Below, piece after piece: positions 37,901 through 49,900 of a stretch of DNA of 64,000 nucleotides. Numbering within the stretch: position 1 is the stretch's first letter; each line of letters opens with the position of its first letter. This DNA comes from Seriola aureovittata (lineage: Eukaryota > Chordata > Actinopteri > Carangiformes > Carangidae): the NCBI RefSeq assembly GCF_021018895.1, contig NC_079377.1, forward strand, positions 11,352,501-11,416,500, given 5' to 3'. Made by a program: the position numbers and the translations under genes. The notes below the pieces were generated by a model, which ran no database searches, was not told where the DNA came from, and was given only the letters and a program-made list of their open reading frames with translations.

Positions 37901-40900
37901 TTACTATACTATGACGTTTTTTTAGTTTTTTATGCCTTCCTATACTATGACGTTTTTTGAGGTATTTATAACTTACTATACTATGATGTTTTTTGAGGTT
38001 TTTATGACTTACTATACTATGATGTTTTTTGACATTTTATGCCACACAACAGTGATGAAACCGGGTGGAACTGTAGTAGAGTGGTTAGAACTCTCGCTTC
38101 ACAATTAACAAGCTGTAGGTTCGACTCTAGTCTTGGGATCTCTCTTTTTATGCCTTATATATATATTATGACGTTTTCTGAGATTTTTATGCCTTACTGT
38201 ACAATGTCTTTTTTTAAAGATATTTTTGCCTTACTATATTATGACGTTTTTTGAGGTTTTTATGATTTACTATATTATGACGTTTTTTGATATTTTTATG
38301 CCTTGCTGTATTATGACATTGTTTGACATTTTATGCCTTACTATACTATGAGGTTTTTTTAGGTTTTTATGTCTTACTATACGATGACATTTTTCAGGTT
38401 TATATGCCTTACTGTACAATGTCATTTTTTTTTTAGATATTTTTGCCTTACTATACTATGATGTTTTTTGAGATATTTATGCTTTACTATACTATGACGT
38501 TTTTTTAGTTTTTTATGCCTTCCTATACTGTGACGTTTTTTGAGGATTTTATGACTTACTATACTATGATGTTTTTTTAGTTTTTTATGCCTTCCTATAC
38601 TATGACGTTTTTTGAGATTTTAATGCCTTACTATACTATGACGTTTTCTATGATTTTTATGCCTTACTGTATTATGACATTGTTTGGCATTTTATGCCTT
38701 ACTATACTATGACGTTTTTTGATGTTTTTATGCCTTACTGTACTTTGATGTTTTTGGGGAATTTATGCCTTACTATACTATGACGTTTTTTTAGTTTTTT
38801 ATGCCTTCCTATATACTATGACGTTTTTTGAGGTTTTTATGACTTACTATACTATGATGTTTTTTGACATTTTATGCCTTACTATATTATGACGTTTTTT
38901 GATGTCTATATGCCATACTATACTATGACGTTTTTTTATGTTTTTATGCCTTACTATACTATGACGTTTTTTGATGTTTTTATGCCTTACTGTACTTTGA
39001 TGTTTTTGGGGAATTTATGCCTTACTATACTATGACGTTTTTTTAGTTTTTTATGCCTTCCTATATACTATGACGTTTTTTGAGGTTTTTATGACTTACT
39101 ATACTATGATGTTTTTTGACATTTTATGCCTTACTATAGTATGACGTTTTTTGAGGTTTTTATGCCTTACTATACTATGACGTTTTTTTAGTTTTTTATG
39201 CCTTCCTATACTATGACGTTTTTTGAGGTTCTTATGCCTTCCTATATACTATGACGTTTTTTGAGGTTTTTATGACTTACTATACTATGATGTTTTTTGA
39301 CATTTTATGCCTTACTATATTATGACGTTTTTTGATGTTTATATGCCATACTATACTATGACGTTTTTTGATGTTTTTATGCCATACTATACTATGACGT
39401 TTTTTGATGTTTTTATGCCATACTGTACTATGACGTTTTTTGATGTTTTTATGCCTTACTGTACTTTGATGTTTTTGGGGAATTTATGCCTTACTATACT
39501 ATGACGTTTTTTTAGTTTTTTATGCCTTCCTATATACTATGACGTTTTTTGAGGTTTTTTTGACTTACTATACTATGATGTTTTTTGACATTTTATGCCA
39601 TACTATACTATGACGTTTTTTGAGGTTTTTATGCCATACTATACTATGACGTTTTTTGAGGTTTTTATGCCTTCCTATATACTATGACGTTTTTTGAGGT
39701 TTTTATGACTTACTATACTATGATGTTTTTTGACATTTTATGCCTTACTATATTATGACGTTTTTTGATGTTTATATGCCATACTATACTATGACGTTTT
39801 TTCATGTTTTTATGCCTTACTATACTATGACGTTTTTTCATGTTTTTATGCCATACTATACTATGACGTTTTTTGATGTTTTTATGCCTTCCTATATACT
39901 ATGACGTTTTTTGAGGTTTTTATGACTTACTATACTATGATGTTTTTTGACATTTTATGCCATACTATACTATGACGTTTTTTGATGTTTATATGCCATA
40001 CTATACTATGACGTTTTTTGATGTTTTTATGCCATACTGTACTATGACGATTTTGATGTTTTTATGCCTTACTGTACTTTGATGTTTTTGGGGAATTTAT
40101 GCCTTACTATACTATGACGTTTTTTGATGTTTTTATCCCATACTATACTATGACATTTTTTTATGTTTTTATGCCATACTATACTATGACGTTTTTTGAT
40201 GTTTATATGCCTTACTGTACTATGACGTTTTTTGACGTTTTTATGCATTACTGTACTTTGATGTTTTTATTTGTTTTTTATGCCTTCCTATACTATGACG
40301 TTTTTTGAGGTTTTTATGACTTACTATACTATGATGTTTTTTGACATTTTTTGCCGCACAACAGTGATGAAACTGGGTGGAACTGTAGTAGAGTGGTTAG
40401 AACTGTCGCTTCACAATAAACAAGCTGTAGGTTCGACTCTACTCTTGGGGTCTCTCTTTTTATGCCTTATATATATATTATGACGTTTCTTGACATTTTT
40501 ATGCCTTACTGTATTTTGACATTGTTTGACATTTTATGCCATACTATACTATGACGTTTTTTGATGTTTTTATGCCATACTATACCATGACGTTTTTTGA
40601 TGTTTTTATGCCATACTATACTATGATGTTTTTTTAATTTTTTATGCCTTCCTATACTATGACGTTTTTTGAGGTTTTTATGCCTTACTATACTATGACG
40701 TTTTTTGAGGTTTTCATGCTTTACTATACTATGACATTTTTTTAGTTTTTTATGCCTTCCTATACTATGACGTTTTTTGAGGTTTTTATGCCTTCCTATA
40801 TACTATGACGTTTTTTGAGGTTTTTATGACTTACTATACTATGATGTTTTTTGACATTTTATGCCTTACTATATTATGACGTTTTTTGATGTTTATATGC

Positions 40901-43900
40901 CATACTATACTATGACGTTTTTTGATGTTTTTATCCCATACTATACTATGACATTTTTTTATGTTTTTATGCCATACTATACTATGACGTTTTTTGAGGT
41001 TTTTATGCCATACTGTACTATGACGTTTTTTGACGTTTTTATGCATTACTGTACTTTGATGTTTTTGGGGAATTTATGCCTTACTATACTATGACGTTTT
41101 TTGAGGTTTTCATGCTTTACTATACTATGACGTTTTTTTTTGTTTTTTATGCCTTCCTATACTATGACGTTTTTTGATGTTTTTATGACTTACTATACTA
41201 TGATGTTTTTTGACATTTTATGCCACACAACAGTGATGAAACCGGGTGGAACTGTAGTAGAGTGGTTAGAACTGTCGCTTCACAATTAACAAGCTGTAGG
41301 TTCGACTCTAGTCTTGGGATCTCTCTTTTTATGCCTTATATATATTATGACGTTTTCTGAGATTTTTATGCCTTACTGTATTATGACATTGTTTGACATT
41401 TTATGCCTTTCTATACTATGACGTTTTTTGATGTTTTTATGCCTTACTATACTATGACGTTTTTTGATGTTTATATGCCTTACTGTACTATGACATTTTT
41501 TGACGTTTTTATGCATTACTGTACTTTGATGTTTTTTGAGATATTTATGCTTTACTATACTATGACGTTTTTTCATATTTTTATGCCTTACTGTACAATG
41601 TCTTTTTTTAAAGATATTTTTGCCTTACTATATTATGACGTTTTTTGAGGTTTTTATGATTTGCTATATTATGACGTTTTTTGATATTTTTATGCCTTGC
41701 TGTATTATGACATTGTTTGACATTTTATGCCGTACTATACTATGAGGTTTTTTTAGATTTTTATGTCTTACTATACAATGACATTTTTTGAGGTTTATAT
41801 GCCTTACTGTACAATGTCATTTTTTTTTTAGATATTTTTGCCTTACTATACTATGACGTTTTTTTAGTTTTTTAATGCCTTCCTATACTGTGACGTTTTT
41901 TGAGGTTTTTATGACTTACTATACTATGACGTTTTCTATGATTTTTATGCCTTACTGTACTATGATGATTTTTATGCCTTACTGTATTATGACATTTTTT
42001 GACATTTTATGCCTTACTATACTATGACGTTTTTTTATGTTTTTATGCCTTACTATACTGTGACGTTTTTTGAGGTTTTCATGCCTTACTATACTATGAC
42101 GTTTTTTGAGGTTTTTATGCCTTACTATACTATGACGTTTTTTGAGGTTTTCATGCTTTACTATACTATGACATTTTTTTAGTTTTTTATGCCTTCCTAT
42201 ACTATGACATTTTTTGAGGTTTTTATGACTTACTATACTATGATGTTTTTTGACATTTTATGCCGCACAACAGTGATGAAACCGGGTGGAACTGTAGTAG
42301 AGTGGTTAGAACTGTCGCTTCACAATTAACAAGCTGTAGGTTCGACTCTAGTATTGGGATCTCTCTTTTTATGCCTTATATATATATTATGACGTTTTCT
42401 GAGATTTTTATGCCTTACTGTATTATGACATTGTTTGACATTTTATGCCTTACTATATTATGACGTTTTTTGATGTTTTTATGCCTTACTATACTATGAC
42501 ATTTTTTGCTGTTTATATGCCTATGACGTTTTTTTACGTTTTTATGCATTACTGTACTTTGATGTTTTTTTAGATATTTATTCCTTACTATACTCTGACG
42601 TTTTTTGATGTTTATATGCCATGCTATACTATGACGTATTTTGAGGTTTTTATGTCTTACTATACTATGATGTTTTTTGAGATATTTATGCTTTACTATA
42701 CTATGACGTTTTTTGAGGTTTTTATAACTTACTATACTATGACGTTTTTTTAGGTTTTTATGACTTACTATACTATGATGTTTTTTGACATTTTATGCCG
42801 CACAACAGTGATGAAACTGGGTGGAGCTGTAGTAGAGTGGTTAGAACTGTCGCTTCACAATTAATAAGCTGTAGGTTCGACTCTAGTCTTGGGGTCTCTC
42901 TTTTATGCCTTATATATATATTATGACGTTTCTTGATGTTTTTATGCCATACTATACTATGACGTTTTTTGATGTTTGTATGCCATACTATACTATGACG
43001 TTTTTTGATGTTTGTATGCCTTACTGTACTATGACGTTTTTTGATGTTTATATGCCTTACTGTACTATGACGTTTTTTGACGTTTTTATGCATTACTGTA
43101 CTTTGATGTTTTTGGGGAATTTATGCCTTACTATACTATGACGTTTTTTGAGGTTTTCATGCTTTACTATACTATGACGTTTTTTGAGGTTTTTATGACT
43201 TACTATACTATGATGTTTTTTGACATTTTATGCCGCACAACAGTGATGGAACTGGGTGGAACTGTAGTAGAGTGGTTAGAACTGTCGCTTCACAATTAAC
43301 AAGCTGTAGGTTCGACTCTAGTCTTGGGGTCTCTCTTTTTATGCCTTATGTATATATTATGACGTTTCTTGACATTTTTATGCCTTACTGTATTTTGACA
43401 TTGTTTGATGTTTTTATGCCATACTATACTATGACGTTTTTTGATGTTTGTATGCCATACTATACTATGACGTTTTTTGATGTTTTTATGCCTTACTGTA
43501 CTATGACGTTTTTTGTTGTTTTTATGCCATACTATACTATGACGTTTTTTGATGTTTTTATGCCTTACTGTACTATGACGTTTTTTGATGTTTTTATGCA
43601 TTACTGTACTTTGATGTTTTTGGGGAATTTATGCCTTACTATACTATGACGTTTTTTGAGGTTTTCATGCTTTACTATACTATGACGTTTTTTGAGGTTT
43701 TTATGACTTACTATACTATGATGTTTTTTGACATTTTATGCCGCACAACAGTGATGAAACTGGGTGGAGCTGTAGTAGAGTGGTTAGAACCGTCACTTCA
43801 CAGTTAGAAAAATGTAGGTTTGAGTCCAGTCTTGGGATATTTCATTTTATGCCATACTATAATTTGACTTCCTTTGATGTTTTATGCCTTACTATACTAT

Positions 43901-46900
43901 GACGTTTTTTGAGGTTTTCATGCTTTACTATACTATGACGTTTTTTGAGGTTTTTATGACTTACTATACTATGATGTTTTTTGACATTTTATGCCGCACA
44001 ACAGTGATGAAACTGGGTGGAGCTGTAGTAGAGTGGTTAGAACCGTCACTTCACAGTTAGAAAAATGTAGGTTCGAGTCCAGTCTTGTGATATTTCATTT
44101 TATGCCATACTATAATTTGACTTCCTTTGATGTTTTATGCCTTACTATACTATGACGTTTTTTGAGGTTTTTATGCTTTACTGTATTATGACGTTTTTTG
44201 ATGTTTTTATGCCTCACTATACTATGACGTTTTTGATGTTTTTATGCCATACTATACTATGACGTTTTTTGATGTTTATATGCCTTACTATACTATGACC
44301 TTTTTTGAGGTTTTCATGCTTTACTATACTATGATGTTTTTTTAGTTTTTTATGCCTTCCTATACTATGACGTTTTTTGAGGTTTTTATGACTTTCTATA
44401 CTATGATGTTTTTTGACATTTTATGCCGCACAACAGTGATGAAACTAGGTGGAACTGTAGTAGAGTGGTTAGAACTGTCGCTTCACAGTTAGAAAAATAT
44501 AGGTTCAAATCCAGTCTTGGGATATTTCTTTTTATGCCATACTATAATATGACTTCGTTTGATGTTTTATGCCTCCCTATACTATGGCGTTTTTTGAGGT
44601 TTTTATGCTTTACTGTATTATGACATTGTTTGACATTTTAACACTAAGTCATTTTTAATGGGTTGGCACCATAGTAGAATGGTTTGAACTGTCGCCTCAC
44701 AGTTAAAAGGGTTTGGGTCTTGGGATTTTTGTTTGTAGAATTTGTATGTTCTCTCTGTAACTTGACATTTTATGCCTTATATGTAGTATAATATTTTTTT
44801 TGACATTTTTATGCCTTACTATACTATGACCTTTTTTGATGTTTTTATGCCTTACTATACTATGACGTTTTTTGAGGTTTTTATGCCTTACTATACTATG
44901 ATGTTTTTTATTGTTTTTATGCCTTACTATACTATGATGTTTTTTAGTTTTTTATGCCTTCCTAGACTATGACGTTTTTTGAGGTTTTTATGCCTTACTA
45001 TACTATGACGTTTTTTAGTTTTTTATGCCTTCCTAGACTATGACGTTTTTTGAGGTTTTTATGACTTACTATACTATGATGTTTTTTGACATTTTATGCC
45101 TTACTATACTATGACGTTTTTAAATTTTTTTATGCCTTACTATACTATGACGTTTTTTTATGTTTTTATGACTTACTATACAATGATGTTTTTTGACATT
45201 TTATGCCGCACAACAGTGATGAAACCGGGTGGAACTGTAGTAGAGTGGTTAGAACTGTCGCTTCACAATTAACAAGCTGTAGGTTCGTCTCTAGTCTTGG
45301 AATCTCTCTTTTTATGCCTTACATATATATTATGACGTTTTTTGACATTTTTATGCTATACTATGACGTTTTTTGAGGTTTTTATGATTAACTATACTAT
45401 GACTTTTTTGAGATTTTTATGCATTACTGTACTATGACTTTTTTATGCCTTACTATACTATAAAGTTTTTTTTAAAGTATATATTTTTGGGGCTTTTGTG
45501 CCTTTATTGGACAGGATAGTAGAGAGAGACAGGAAATGGGGAGGAAGAGAGAGGGGGGAATGACAAGTAGCAACGGCTGCCCGATGCAGGACTCGAACCG
45601 GGGCCGACTGTAGCCTCTACACATGGGGCGCCTGCTTAGACCACTACGCCACACGACACCCCACTATGCCATTTTTTTGATGTTTTTATGCCTTACTATA
45701 CTATGACGTTTTTTTTGTTTTTTATGCCATACTATACTATGACGTTTTTTGAGGTTTTTATGACTTACTATACTATGAGGTTTTTTTTTGTTTTTTATGC
45801 CTTCCTATACTATGACGTTTTTTGAGGTTTTTATGACTTACTATACTATTATGTTTTCTTGACATTTTATGCCGCACAACAGTGATGAAACCAGGTGGAA
45901 CTGTAGTAGAGTGGTTAGAACTGTCGCTTCACAATTAACAAGCTGTAGGTTCGACTCTAGTCTTGGAATCTCTCTTTTTATGCCTTATATATATACTATG
46001 ACGTTTTTTGACATTTTAAGCCTTACTATACTATGACGTTTTTTGACGTTAATATGCCTTACTGTACTATGACATTTTCTGATATATTTATGCCTTAATA
46101 TACTATGACGTTTCCTGACGTTTTTATGCCTTAATGTACTATGATGTTCTTTGAGATATTTATGCCTTACTGTATTATGATATTGTTTGACATTTTATGC
46201 CTTACTGTGCTATGGACCTGTGTTATGACGCCTATTTTCTGATGTTTCTATGCCTAACTATATTATGCCTACTAATATTGAGACGAAACCTACGCCCTTG
46301 TTTTGAGCTAATTGCTTACAACAGCATGCTAACATGCTCACAATCACAATGATAACATGCTAGTGTTTAGCTGCCATGTTGTCCCTCGATAGCATGCCAA
46401 CATTTCCTGATTAGACAAATTCCACCTGAGGGTGATGGGAATGTCACTAGTTTTGCAAGTATTTTGTTATTAACCAAAGTCATGGAGAAACATGAAGATG
46501 GCAATAGAGAACAGGATGATCAAAGTTATTACAATTTATCACCTGGGGACCATGAATGTCTGTATCACATTTAATGACAAAAAGTAGAAGTTAAGATATT
46601 TGAATCTGGAACAAATTGTTGGACTGACATCCCCGATCCCCGTTAGTAGCAAATGAAATGACACATTCTCTTCATGTAGCCTAAAGGCCTATACTTTGTA
46701 TGTTTAGCTTGTCCCTATGCAGCACCATGCTACTGTATATAAAGCACAGCTAGTTGAAAATATGTATGCCACAGGTTGTGTTTGATTTATCTCCTCTGGC
46801 AAACCACATAAATGTTATTTTTAAAAGGCACATTTTGTAAGCTCCTGTTATCCTGGGACACCTGTCTTGTGCTAAGTGTCACGAAGTGTGAATCAGCCGT

Positions 46901-49900
46901 GCTGATGGGAAGAAAAGGTTAGAGGGGTCTTTCAGTCTGTTTACCCGCCTGAAAGATTTGATAAAGAATCCAGAAAGTAGTCCTGAGAAGTAATGAACAA
47001 AACTTTTCCTTCTGCAAATATCTCTGTTAAGACTCTTCCATCTGGCAGTGACTCACATACTTAATATCCTAAAAAGGTATTTTTCACATTCAATCATTGC
47101 ACTCTCCCATTTTGAATGGCCACTGATTCTGAGAGTGTTTTGCAGCTTTGCTAAGAGTCGTCTTAGAGAGAAATAGCAAAGAAGGTGAGACAGCATGTTC
47201 CAATTTAAATGATCTTACCTGAACAATCAGGCACAATCAGAGAGACTGTGTCACGCTGGAAGAAATCGATGCAAGTTGGAATTTGGTCTTTGTGATTTCA
47301 CAGACAATAGCAATACCAAACAAATTACCTTAATTCATGGTGCAAAACGGAAACCTCTGGCCATGCGAAACTGTAACAAGTGAATATTGGGACTGCCTGG
47401 AAAAGATGGATCATTAAGCTGTTGTGGAAGTCCACAACAGCGTGCGCACCATTTTGCCAACATGGCAACACAATATCCACATAAACTGATAATTAGCCAG
47501 ACATTTAACAAAGATTCTTTCGGATTCAGACACTTATGAGGATGTATAACAGTCCACACTCGACCTCCTTCTTTAGTGAACATTTTTAGCCATTCAGTCG
47601 TCCGAGCCAGAGCTGTTTGTTAACCTCACAGCTTTGTCCACCAGCTGTTGGCAGCTCAGATAAGGGTGAAGTGCTCCAGCCTAAATTAACTCTTGAGTTT
47701 CAATATAGCAGCTCAGGAGGGGTTCTTGTTCAGGAACATCTTTTATTGTCCAGCAAGTGTGGTGCCGACTGATAATTACAATTCCACTGAGTATTAATTA
47801 GCGACCAAGGAGGATCCCTGCAAGATGAACAACAGATAGATTCAGTTCAAGAGCTTAATGTCTTGTGGGTGTTTTCAGTCCAAGTGCAGTAAAATGCATC
47901 AGTCCAGAAAAATCAGTGTTCTGGTTGTTCCTGTCAAGCTGAGCCGGACAGTAATATCCACCTCTCATCTCTTTCCTATTAGCAATAACACTGGGGAGAC
48001 ACAGGAGGACTATTGAGCCAATTTGCACATGATTTGTCCATCTAGTAAATTATGAGGGAAAATACTGCAGTTTGATTGGAGCCAATGATCTGCAAATATG
48101 ATCTTAATGTGAGAGTTCACAGATCTAATCTGAACCCCAAATGACTTTAATATCAAATGTTTTATATGTTTAATCTGACATCTGTTTAAGTCCTTTGCTA
48201 TGTGGGGATCAGAGACTGCTGACAGCCCACCAGAGCTCGGTTTGCAGTGAAGTGAGGCGCAGCAAGCTGAGTGTGACTGTTTGCCTCTGTTGTTATTTCG
48301 ATTGGAATTACTGGATCATGAGATTACAGGGCCTGATGTAAAGGACGTATCAGGAGTCAGCGGGATAATCTCATATTATAAAGTTTGCAATGCAAGCATA
48401 TTTACAGCTGATACACCAAAATAATCATCTAAATATTCACTGTGTGATGCAGCGCTTAGTTACATTTCTCCTAATGTGTCCCCAGACTAACATCACACTG
48501 TTTGGTTGGTTGTCATGCTGCAGTTGGCTCCAGAGCAGGCTTAAAGATGTGAGTGATGCTTTTTCAGTTACCTAACAAACTAATTATCTTCTTATCTATA
48601 TTTCTGCAGAGATTGAAAAGTATGAAGGGGATGAATTGAGAAAAGATGGTGACATGAAGAAATATCTTGATATCATCAGCAATAAAAATATCAAGCTGTC
48701 CGAAAGAGTGCTCATTCCAGTTCAACAGTATCCAAAGGTAAGAGAACACAGCCACATCTTATCCTGCACCTCCTTTTCTTTGGGAAGAAACTGAGCTTCT
48801 ATTTCTAAACGACCAGAACAGTTAAACAGCAAGGAGCAGGGCTACATTTGAAAAACACAGAGCATGTGTATGTGTGTGTCATTAATGTTTGGTGTCAATG
48901 GGTGAATGGAGCCTCTTAGTGAGGGCACTCCAGCTTCACCTGCTCCACCTTTTGCAGGAATGCCTTCGTCGCTGAAAACCTCAAACAAGCTAATAGAAAG
49001 TCATCGGGCAGTGTCTGTTTATTTTGATGTAGTCATCAAAAAAGAAAGTTTTTTACCGTACTAAAGCACCCAAGGGTACAGTGAAGAACAATGACCATAA
49101 ATCACTGTATGACACAGTACACAGTTACTCTGAGTTATGCGATGTCGGTACTGACGGAGTTTGAAATGTGGCCTAATGAGGCTGCTCCATTGGGCAGCTA
49201 CGCAACAGCACACAGCTGCATGTGGAGAACCAAAAGGCTTCACTGGCAATGTAATCAAGGAAAGCTGCTCCGCTCACTTTGCATTTACAGCCGTGCAACA
49301 GGCAGCTAAGAATAACAGCTTCAGTGTAGCAACACAGACCGCAACAGAACATATTTTGATATAGTTTATTGATTATTTGTCCTGCTGTGCAAAATACATA
49401 ATATACTGCAAACATTGTTTGAGTCACTGCCAGTTCCAGATCATTAGTATATAAAGGGAGTAATTCTCTTTTTTCTCTGCTTTACTGTTTTTTTTTAATT
49501 TTTTCTTTTAAATACCATATATTTGTGCCCAGCTGTCATAATTGTTCAATCACACAGTAAAAAAATAACTTTCGAATATGTGCTGCTAGTTTTTGATTTT
49601 TTGATTTTTTTTTTTACATCTACTCTACTTTTCAAAATCTTGTCTCAAAGTCTGTACAAACTGATTTTGTACATTAGTTAACTGATAGCCTACTCATACT
49701 CATAGCCTCTTAACAGCTTGCATGGTAGTGTAATGAAAATAATTATATAAGATGATGCAGGATATTTTCCATAAAATCAATCTGCTGGGTGTAATGTTTC
49801 ACCATCTATGCCACATTTTTAGTATGAGCAAAAAACAACTTTTCTTAATGTTTCAAATGGAAAGATTTCTCATTTCTCTTCCTTTAAATCTCCCTCCTGT

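Larger units (their letters stand above)
33240..45990 (+). repeat. Co-amplified tRNA-like units with Pol III A and B boxes
   Basis: Counting the whole array I find 24 copies; A-box regions start near 32131, 32662, 33025, 33279, 33605, 33893, 34117, 34455, 35152, 35688, 36123, 37062, 38073, 40385, 41254, 42294, 42829, 43263, 43772, 44025, 44458, 44671, 45238, 45903. The typical copy reads gccgcacaacagtgatgaaa, then ctgtagtagagtggttagaa, then gctgtaggttcgactctag, and exits through a ctctctttttatgcc and TA run back into 36-bp units. tagtagagtgg fits the A-box consensus TRGYNNANNNG and gttcgactc fits the B-box GWTCRANNC. No cloverleaf closes, so these are not tRNA genes. Confidence 0.85.
32060..46270 (+). 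repeat. 14.2-kb composite satellite: 36-bp tandem repeat with embedded SINE units
   Basis: The basic unit reads tactatactatgacg then ttttttgaggtttttatgcc, shared bases counted once, with an exact 36-bp period over most of the array (clearest at 36668-37021, 37250-37555 and 38870-40200). Variants swap gagg for gatg or gatt, gacg for gatg or gaca, and end in tgccat or tgacttac. About 24 tRNA-derived fragments are spaced through it. Blocks with the marker gtttttggggaattt recur, showing duplication of multi-unit blocks. The left third (32060-34900) is the most diverged, the centre the most uniform. The plus strand, which is KHDRBS2 sense, is strongly T-rich. Confidence 0.97.

Noticed and set aside
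36387..43649. Long ORFs with [12 protein letters not shown] or [12 protein letters not shown] repeats
   Set aside because: They are the three-frame shadow of a 36-bp tandem repeat; no independent start context, splice structure or protein family.
33244..45300. Repeated ORFs beginning [22 protein letters not shown]
   Set aside because: These are translations of the tRNA-derived SINE fragment in the array, not a gene family.
32131..45990. Cluster of functional tRNA genes
   Set aside because: A and B boxes are present but the acceptor, D and T stems do not pair, so no cloverleaf forms.
32060..46270. CRISPR array (36-bp repeats with spacers)
   Set aside because: The repeats are contiguous and degenerate, without unique spacers, and the DNA is vertebrate intron.
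32060..46270. Autoregulatory binding of SLM1 protein to UUAA in its own intron (each SINE copy has caattaac)
   Set aside because: STAR proteins need paired U(U/A)AA sites at short spacing; one site per several hundred bases is no more than chance.
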